From assembly GCA_963627465.1 (NCBI GenBank), contig CAVGBO010000024.1, positions 1-27,379 of the forward strand: a DNA stretch of 27,379 bases, written 5' to 3'. The notes below the pieces were generated by a model that had not been told where the DNA came from, ran no database searches, and was given only the letters and a program-made list of their open reading frames with translations. A program made the position numbers and the translations under genes. The stretch is from CAKUFA01 sp963627465 (GTDB taxonomy: Bacteria > Bacillota > Clostridia > Christensenellales > Aristaeellaceae). Positions 21,508 to 27,379 of this stretch are shown in pieces. Every line of letters starts with the position of its first letter. Positions within the stretch are counted from its first letter, which is position 1.

Positions 21508-24500
21508 TTACTCCAGCACAAGGTGAAGGGTCATGGCACCAAAGTAATCCATGTCCAGTCCGCTTTCGGTGATCACTACCTGAACGGTCTGACCATAGTA
21601 GTCAACCGCAATGCCTGTTTCATCGGCGTGCCAGGGCAGCCCGGGCACAGCCGTGCCGGACATGACGAAGTCCGCCGTGCCGTCCTCGTGGAAGAGAATG
21701 GAGTACTCATAGCCCCCAAGCTGCTGGGCGGATAGATTGTAGCCGTTTACCTCTGCATCGGTCATGACATACTTGTGTTCTGTCACAACAGGGGAATCGC
21801 TTGCCGTGGTGGAGGGCTGCGCCGTTTCGGCAGGCAGGTCACCGGTGCGTTCATACCATAGGGTCAAATCATCAAATTCCAATGAAAGCATGCCGTCCGT
21901 GTGCAGAGTCATAGGAGCTGTACCGTCCATGATCGCAACGGAGAGGGTATAGCCTTCCATGGTGCAGGGCAGCTGATTCAGCGAAGCACCTAAGTAGACC
22001 ATATCGCAGGTACTGCCGTCAATGGTCAGACAATCCGTATCAAGCCCCGCAGATTCGGCGGAAGTGGACATGCCTTCAACAGAGACGTAGGTGAGCGTCC
22101 ACTGACCGAGGAAATCATCAAGGGTGGCGCTTTCATTCACCGGCGCAGGTACGAAGGAAGGAGAAGGCTGCTCGCGGCTGAATACCATGTCCGTACTGCC
22201 ATCAGACAGGACCAGTTTTTCGCCTTCCAGCATGCCGGAAAGGTCTTCCATGATCAGCAGGTGATCTGCCATGGTGCAGGTGTAGGATTCGGTTTCATCG
22301 CCGGAAACGACTTTGGCTTGACCATCTGCGGAAATGGTCAGCGTCATTTCATAGCCGATGTCGCTGAGCATCAGAGTTGTGCCTTCCATCGTGATGCTTT
22401 CACAGTACCAAGTGCCGGCGTAGGCATCCGGGATGGAGCCGCTGGCAGCAGTAGGAGCTTCTGTCGGTACGGTACTTTCTACCGTTAACGAAAGGTTGGC
22501 AGCATCCGTCGGTTCAGCAGCAATTGCCGGGTCGGCACTTGTGCTCATGCCGTCATCCAGTGCTAACTGAGGCAACAAAGAAGGAATGTCCGGTCGTTCA
22601 GGAGACGTATGGGTGCAGCCCTCGGCAACCACTGTCACGTCTGTGGAAGTGTCACTCCAACTGACACAGTTCTGAGCACGGGCAACATTTTCGCTGTCAT
22701 AGCCTGCTGGTACGTGAACCGTCAGGGCAGCAGCGGGCTTGAAGAGGATGCCGGAAGGTGAAGCAATAAGGTCGCAGCCATCAAAGCAAACCTCGGTCAG
22801 TGCACCACAGGAAACTACGCTGTTTTCCGCAAAGGATTTCACCTTGGCGGTGAAGTGGAGGCTGGTCAACCCATCGCAATAGGAGAAAGCACCGTACTGG
22901 ATTTCTTCCGCATCTGCATAGAAGGAGGTTTGCTTGGTGTTGTTAAAGGCTTGCTCACCGATGGACACCAGGGCAGAACCGAAATAAGCGCGGCTTAACG
23001 TGCCTGCACCGTCAAAGGCATAATTGTCAATCATGCGAACGCCGTTGACAAAGATCACCGTGTCCAGACTGCGGCAAAGGGAGAATGTGCTGCGGCCGGT
23101 GGATTCCAAGGGAGCGTAGCAAATGAAGGTCTCCAACTGCTGGCAGTAGGCAAGAAGACTGTCAGGCAGGGATGTAATGGTTTCAGGCAGCACCAGGGTG
23201 CGAAGGTGTACCCAGTCGGTGATGTTGGTGTCCATGTCGGTGTCCGTGTAGTCCCGACAGGATTCGAAGACGTTGTAATTCTTGAAACCCACAACGGTGA
23301 CACCGCCGATTTCCCGGGGAACGACCACATCCACATCCGTGCCGGTATAGGCTTCAATCAGGCCGGTTTCCGGGTCGAAGTCGAAGGATTCGGCAGGGGT
23401 GGGGGTAAAGGGCATTTTCACAAACTGGCTGGCTTCTCCTTCACGAAGCAGGGGATCATACCAAGGCCTGTTCAATGCTGCGCTCATGGCGGCAACCTGC
23501 TCGTCCGTTGCATCGGCGGCGATGCGGAGGTCGGCAGCAGTGCCGTCAACGGCGGTAGCGTCAAAGCTGGCAGAGGCAGGAATGACCAAGTGGGTCAGTG
23601 CCGTACGGGCAAAAGCGTATGCGCCCACAGCCGGCACATGGGTCAGGTCGACGCTGGTCAGCAAGGTGCCTGCGAAGGCGCTTTCGCCGATTTCCGTTAC
23701 GCCTTCTCCCAAAGTCAGGGAGGAAACACTGCTGTTTTCAAACAGGTGTGCCGGAATTTTACCCTGAGCAAGGGTGACTTCGCTCAGGTTGCTTAGCCCT
23801 GCAAAAGATCCGGCAGGAAGCAAGGAAGCATCACAGAGAACAGTCAGCTTCTTCAGTCCGGTCAGCCCATCGAAGGCACCTTCTCCAATGCTGGTAACGG
23901 AATCTGGAATGGTCAGCTCCTCCAAATTTGCACAGTTGGCAAAGGCTCTCGCACCAATGGACGTTACGGAGTCAAACAGGTCTACGCCTTGAATGGCACT
24001 GTTCATGAAGGCTTCGTCACCGATGGTGAAGGGCTCATCGTTATGATTGACCGCAAAATACACCAGTGTCGTATTGTCCTTGAATACGCCGTCTGCCAGT
24101 CCGGTAACGGTGATTGCTTCTCCGTTGCGCATATAGCTGCCGAAGGGACGAATGTGGGTTTCCTGACCGGCGTAAGCCACCATCAGACCGTTTTCATAAA
24201 CATCCAGATGATCACTGGGGGTGGCAGTCAGCGAGTTTTGGTTTCGCCATACCCGGCAGGCAGTTAGTCCCATGGCATCAACAATTGCCTGCATATCCAG
24301 CATTTGCTGCTTGGCGCAATGCTCGTTCAGGTCGATATCGGTCAGGGAAGCACAGCCGGCAAAGGCATTTTCCCCAAGGACAGGGGGCGTTAAACCGTCC
24401 ATGGAAACATAGGTCAGGGAAGTATCACCGCTGAAGGCGGAAGCGCCGATGTGTTCCAAAGAGGCAGGCAGATACAGCTCTTCAAGACTGTGATTATCGG

Positions 24501-25515
24501 CAAAGGCGCCATCGCCGATGGCAACAAGCCCTTCCGGTAAGGTTACCGTGCCGGAAAGCCGGGCATACCGGAAGGCTTCCTCACCGATGGTAACAACCTG
24601 CTGGAGATCCATGCTGTCGGCAAAATAGCTATTGTAAAAAGCACGTGCTTCAATGGTCTTCAATGTGGAGGGGAAGGAGACGCAGCCCAGGGTCTGGCAG
24701 TTGTAGAAGGCGTTTTCGCCGATGGTTTCCAGGCCTTCCGGCAGCTCCAGTACGGCCAGGTAGTAATGGCCATAGAAGGCATTAGCACCAATCGCCTTCA
24801 CAGCCACGCCACCAATGGTTTCGGGAATGGACAAGTAGGTGGCGTAACCGTTGTAGGCTGTAATGGTGCCGGTGGAAGGGTCAAAGTCGAACTCGCTCTC
24901 CACATAGCCGTTGTTATCAACGGTCACGGCATTGACACCGCTGGGCTGAACGGAGGCGGTGCAGCCTGCTGCCGTCAGTGCCCCTTGATAGGCATCCAGT
25001 TGGTCATCCGGCACATAGATCACGGCATCGTCGGCAAGGGAGACGAAGCAGTCCTTCCCAATGGCAGGACACACGCCCTGAAAGGTGATGCTTTGCAGGG
25101 CAGCACAGGCGTAGAAGGAAGTTTCGCCAATGGAACGCACCCCTGCCGGAATGGTGATTTCCATCAGGGCATTGCACTGCCAGAAGTTCCTGTCGTTGAT
25201 GACAATCAGGCTCTGGGGCAGGGATACGCTGCGAAGCTGACTGCACCAGGAGATAGCATCGGATTGGAGCTGCAGCAGCGTTTCCGGCAGCGTCAGGGAA
25301 ACAACGGTTTCGTTGTTGTTGAAGGCATGTGTGCCCAGCACATCCACCGTGCCTTCACGGATATTGGCAGGCACGGCAACCTCTGCTTCGGCACCGGTGT
25401 AGCTTTTCAGGACATAGTAGTCGTCATCGAACAGCCAAACGTCCTCCTCGCCGGAGGCAAGGGGGCAGGCAAAAAGAACAGCGAATAGAACAATGAAACT
25501 CAGCCACTTTTTCAT
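21508..25515 (-). CDS. large BspA-type leucine-rich-repeat surface protein with lipocalin-like C-terminal domains
   Basis: Exported 1335-residue protein of unknown ligand; BspA-type LRR proteins often mediate binding to host or microbial surfaces. The signal peptide is about residues 1-22 (LFAC is a weak lipobox). Four LRR blocks follow, at about 27-190, 209-420, 437-690 and 711-960. Each begins with a beta leader like FDFDPxTGxIxAYxG and VPxxIGGVxV, then LRR_5 repeats of the type IGEGAFxxCxxLxxLxIPxS. A Pro/Thr-rich linker (about 970-1027) precedes three similar lipocalin-like barrels, at about 1028-1113 (starting YAGTWYCESI), 1132-1222 (FLGQWTLTYV) and 1248-1335. No sortase or membrane anchor is visible at the C-terminus. 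The ATG at 25515 has AAGGAGG 8 bases upstream. Confidence 0.88.
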   Translation of the reverse strand: MKKWLSFIVLFAVLFACPLASGEEDVWLFDDDYYVLKSYTGAEAEVAVPANIREGTVDVLGTHAFNNNETVVSLTLPETLLQLQSDAISWCSQLRSVSLPQSLIVINDRNFWQCNALMEITIPAGVRSIGETSFYACAALQSITFQGVCPAIGKDCFVSLADDAVIYVPDDQLDAYQGALTAAGCTASVQPSGVNAVTVDNNGYVESEFDFDPSTGTITAYNGYATYLSIPETIGGVAVKAIGANAFYGHYYLAVLELPEGLETIGENAFYNCQTLGCVSFPSTLKTIEARAFYNSYFADSMDLQQVVTIGEEAFRYARLSGTVTLPEGLVAIGDGAFADNHSLEELYLPASLEHIGASAFSGDTSLTYVSMDGLTPPVLGENAFAGCASLTDIDLNEHCAKQQMLDMQAIVDAMGLTACRVWRNQNSLTATPSDHLDVYENGLMVAYAGQETHIRPFGSYMRNGEAITVTGLADGVFKDNTTLVYFAVNHNDEPFTIGDEAFMNSAIQGVDLFDSVTSIGARAFANCANLEELTIPDSVTSIGEGAFDGLTGLKKLTVLCDASLLPAGSFAGLSNLSEVTLAQGKIPAHLFENSSVSSLTLGEGVTEIGESAFAGTLLTSVDLTHVPAVGAYAFARTALTHLVIPASASFDATAVDGTAADLRIAADATDEQVAAMSAALNRPWYDPLLREGEASQFVKMPFTPTPAESFDFDPETGLIEAYTGTDVDVVVPREIGGVTVVGFKNYNVFESCRDYTDTDMDTNITDWVHLRTLVLPETITSLPDSLLAYCQQLETFICYAPLESTGRSTFSLCRSLDTVIFVNGVRMIDNYAFDGAGTLSRAYFGSALVSIGEQAFNNTKQTSFYADAEEIQYGAFSYCDGLTSLHFTAKVKSFAENSVVSCGALTEVCFDGCDLIASPSGILFKPAAALTVHVPAGYDSENVARAQNCVSWSDTSTDVTVVAEGCTHTSPERPDIPSLLPQLALDDGMSTSADPAIAAEPTDAANLSLTVESTVPTEAPTAASGSIPDAYAGTWYCESITMEGTTLMLSDIGYEMTLTISADGQAKVVSGDETESYTCTMADHLLIMEDLSGMLEGEKLVLSDGSTDMVFSREQPSPSFVPAPVNESATLDDFLGQWTLTYVSVEGMSTSAESAGLDTDCLTIDGSTCDMVYLGASLNQLPCTMEGYTLSVAIMDGTAPMTLHTDGMLSLEFDDLTLWYERTGDLPAETAQPSTTASDSPVVTEHKYVMTDAEVNGYNLSAQQLGGYEYSILFHEDGTADFVMSGTAVPGLPWHADETGIAVDYYGQTVQVVITESGLDMDYFGAMTLHLVLE

Positions 25516-25643
25516 GGTTGGGTCCTCCTTGTGATGCAATCATGGAATTGAAGGAAAATGGCGGGATTCAATCTGCACAAACCATGCGATCATTACCTCG
25601 TTTCCGGTCGGTCGTATGGAGCATTGTTTCTTTACCTAATTTC

Positions 25644-25672
25644 ATTCTAACATGGGAAAGAATGACCGTCAA
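25644..25672 (-). promoter_or_regulatory. promoter of the LRR protein gene
   Basis: On the - strand TTGACG (25672-25667) and TAGAAT (25649-25644) are 17 bases apart, with TG one base before the -10. The predicted 5' untranslated region is about 120 bases, long for this window; no clear structure was identified in it. Confidence 0.8.
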
Positions 25673-25692
25673 GGCAAACACGAAAGGGATGC

Positions 25693-25736
25693 AAAAAGGA
25701 GCATGACGCCCCGGCGAAGGAAAGCATTCATGCTCC
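25693..25736 (-). terminator. terminator of the DEAD-box helicase gene
   Basis: Bases 25698-25706 pair perfectly with 25728-25736 (9 bp) around a 21-base loop containing a smaller GC stem. On the - strand the hairpin is followed by TTTTT (25697-25693), starting about 23 bases after the helicase stop. Confidence 0.82.
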
Positions 25737-25758
25737 GAAAATTTGTATGGAATTTGGC

Positions 25759-27153
25759 TTATCCTTTACGATGACGATTCACACGCTGTACCGGCTTGGC
25801 CAATCCCTTCTTGGCCGGATTGACGGGACGGCTGGGCTTGGCAGACTGCACCTGCATTTTCCCGTCCTTGCCGATGGTGATGCTCTGTCCACTGCGGCGA
25901 GGAGGCAAGGATTTTGCCGGCACAGACGGCCGAGGCTTTCGCTCCGGCAGGGCTTCGCCGCGCATATTCACCTTGGCAGGTATGGGCTGACGCTGCTTCG
26001 GCTCGGACGGGGTGGTGATTTCCATAGGCCAGTCGCTTTCCCGGGTAGGCAAGCGGCGGCCGATCAGCTTTTCCACCTGATTCAGCTGCTTGACTTCATC
26101 AATGCAGCAGAAGCTGATGGCGTTGCCTGTGTGACCGGCACGTCCTGTGCGGCCGATGCGGTGCACATAGGCTTCCGGCTCCATGGGCATGTCGTAGTTG
26201 AACACATGGCTGAGCCCGGCAATGTCCAGACCACGGGCAGCAATGTCTGTTGCCACCAGTACTTTGCAGTCGCCGGTTTTGAAGCGATTCAGTGCTACCT
26301 GACGGGCATTCTGGCTCTTATCCCCATGAATGGCAACGGCATCAATGCCGGCTTTGCTCAAATCCCGGACGATACGATCCGCCCCGTGGCGAGTCCGGGA
26401 GAACACAAGGGCATTCTCCACGGCGGGATCCTTCAGCAGATGGGCCAGCAGATGCTTCTTGTTTGCCTTGTCCACATAGTACAGGCACTGATCAATGGCT
26501 TCCACCGGGCTGGATACCGGATCCACCTTCACCGTTTCCGGATCATTCAGCATTTCCATAGCCAGCTTTTCCACTTCAGCCGGCATGGTAGCGGAGAAAA
26601 GCAAAGTCTGGTGCTTTTGCGGCAGCTTGCCCGCAATGCGGCGCACGTCGTGAATGAAGCCCATATCCAGCATACGATCCGCTTCATCCAGCACGAAAGT
26701 GTTCACCCAGTCCAGACGCACGTAGCCCTGATTCATCAGGTCGCAAAGCCGACCGGGACAGGCGACAACCACATCCGCCCCACGGTGCAGGGCTTCGATT
26801 TGGCTCTGCTGGTTCACACCGCCGAAAATAACGCAGGCATTCACCGGCACTTTCTTTCCATAGGCAACAAAGTTCTCATAAATTTGCAGCGCCAGCTCTC
26901 TGGTGGGGGTAAGGATCAAGGCACGAATCACCCGAGGTGCATCGCTTTTGCGGGGCTCCTTGGCCAGATTTTGCAGGATGGGCAGGGCGAAGGCGGCTGT
27001 CTTGCCGGTGCCGGTTTGGGCACAGCCCAGCACATCCTTTTTCTCCAGCACCAGAGGGATCGTTGCTTGCTGAATGGGGGTGGGAGTTTCATAACCGCTG
27101 CGGCGGATATTTTCCAGCAGCTGAGGCATTAAACCTAATTGTTGAAAGGTCAT
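25759..27153 (-). CDS. DEAD-box ATP-dependent RNA helicase (RhlE/CshA-like)
   Basis: Unwinds RNA duplexes using ATP, in ribosome assembly, RNA decay or cold adaptation. The 464-residue product has an Phe-containing N-terminal MTFQQLGL and Q motif TPIQ (25-28). Motif I is AQTGTGKT (45-52), Ia PTRELA (83-88), Ib TPGR-equivalent CPGR (132-135), II DEAD (156-159) and III SAT (187-189). Domain 2 motifs include ATDIAARGLD (301-310) and HRIGRTGR (331-338). The last ~80 residues are basic, Pro/Arg/Lys-rich and disordered, an RNA-binding tail. CPGR in place of the common TPGR is a minor variant. AAGGA precedes the ATG at 27153. Single-gene unit with its own promoter and terminator. Confidence 0.95.
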   Translation of the reverse strand: MTFQQLGLMPQLLENIRRSGYETPTPIQQATIPLVLEKKDVLGCAQTGTGKTAAFALPILQNLAKEPRKSDAPRVIRALILTPTRELALQIYENFVAYGKKVPVNACVIFGGVNQQSQIEALHRGADVVVACPGRLCDLMNQGYVRLDWVNTFVLDEADRMLDMGFIHDVRRIAGKLPQKHQTLLFSATMPAEVEKLAMEMLNDPETVKVDPVSSPVEAIDQCLYYVDKANKKHLLAHLLKDPAVENALVFSRTRHGADRIVRDLSKAGIDAVAIHGDKSQNARQVALNRFKTGDCKVLVATDIAARGLDIAGLSHVFNYDMPMEPEAYVHRIGRTGRAGHTGNAISFCCIDEVKQLNQVEKLIGRRLPTRESDWPMEITTPSEPKQRQPIPAKVNMRGEALPERKPRPSVPAKSLPPRRSGQSITIGKDGKMQVQSAKPSRPVNPAKKGLAKPVQRVNRHRKG

Positions 27154-27221
27154 GGTGTTCCTTCATTTCTCTAAGATTCACATCATTTCGCCGTGGGGCG
27201 CAAAGGCAAAACGACCTTCCA

Positions 27222-27250
27222 ATTTTACCATATCAAACTTTTTTCCGCAA
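27222..27250 (-). promoter_or_regulatory. promoter of the DEAD-box helicase gene
   Basis: On the - strand TTGCGG (27250-27245) and TAAAAT (27227-27222) are 17 bases apart, with TG one base before the -10. The transcript leader is about 60 bases. Confidence 0.72.
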
Positions 27251-27298
27251 CCATTTTGCAAAAGGAGCGGCGGGGTCGGAGCCTAGGCGATTGCAAAC

Positions 27299-27340
27299 AA
27301 AAAGACCGAAGCGACAGCACGCGCCATCACTTCGGCCTTT
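27299..27340 (-). terminator. terminator of a minus-strand gene at the right edge
   Basis: CCGAAG (27306-27311) pairs with CTTCGG (27330-27335), extended after one mismatch by AAAG (27301-27304) with CTTT (27337-27340). On the - strand TTTTT (27303-27299) follows. It lies just after a TAA at 27357-27355 in the same direction. Confidence 0.75.
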
Positions 27341-27354
27341 GTCTGCTACGAAAC

Positions 27355-27379
27355 TTACTTGTGCAGGAAACTGAAGAAT
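27355..27379 (-). CDS. C-terminal end of a gene cut by the window edge
   Basis: The last bases on the - strand read FFSFLHK and then TAA, 15 bases before a terminator in the same orientation. Too little remains to recognise the product; the call rests on the stop codon and terminator arrangement. Confidence 0.4.

Noticed and set aside
25747..27132. 461-residue open frame on the + strand opposite the helicase
   Set aside because: All DEAD-box motifs are on the - strand in order; the + strand product is His/Gln-rich with no domain.
1..27379. Defence island, prophage, insertion sequence or CRISPR array
   Set aside because: No transposase, integrase, Cas, toxin-antitoxin or phage structural signatures, no terminal repeats and no regularly spaced repeats were seen.

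Overview
The window reads as a chromosomal segment of a Gram-positive Clostridia-type Firmicute, probably gut-associated and metagenome-derived because there is a 10-N assembly gap at 9032-9041. Supporting signs are the rpsF-ssb-rpsR order, strong AGGAGG ribosome binding sites, sigma-A type promoters (several with a TGn extended -10), a BspA-type leucine-rich-repeat protein, and moderately high GC with tight intergenic spacing. Assignment below class is not possible from this sequence alone. No tRNA, rRNA, CRISPR array, insertion sequence or prophage was seen. No gene-free stretch exceeds 300 bases.

Left part (1-6425, + strand): rpsF-ssb-rpsR, led by a structured mRNA leader and closed by a clean intrinsic terminator. 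Next come a family 2 glycosyltransferase with its own promoter, a two-gene split threonine/serine exporter (ThrE-like), and a 936-residue membrane-anchored protein. That protein has a disordered basic cytoplasmic tail, one membrane helix, a Pro/Thr stalk and an extracellular PQQ-type beta-propeller.

Middle (6426-14920, + strand): glycerol kinase, a small cupin, an AT-richer unrecognised membrane protein interrupted by the gap, and an SCP2-domain protein. A complete branched-chain amino acid ABC operon (livJ-livH-livM-livG-livF) follows. Its livJ-livH spacer is packed with stem-loops, which fits higher expression of the binding protein than of the membrane and ATPase subunits.

Right part (14921-27379): a PPK2-type polyphosphate kinase (-) is divergent from a diaminopimelate decarboxylase-like gene (+), with two opposed promoters flanking a perfect inverted repeat. 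All genes beyond that are on the - strand. In transcription order they are a partial gene at the right edge, a DEAD-box RNA helicase, a 1335-residue LRR surface protein with lipocalin-like tail domains, an exported or lipoprotein-type protein, an SH3-domain exported protein, a stand-alone HD-domain (alarmone-hydrolase-like) protein, an alpha/beta hydrolase and an AI-2E family transporter. LRR, lipoprotein and SH3 genes form a run of three exported proteins.

Most of the content is core or housekeeping. I found no convincing new defence or mobile system. The least explained items are the modular LRR-lipocalin protein, the beta-propeller stalk protein, the AT-rich membrane protein, and a set of strong intergenic hairpins without U-tracts.
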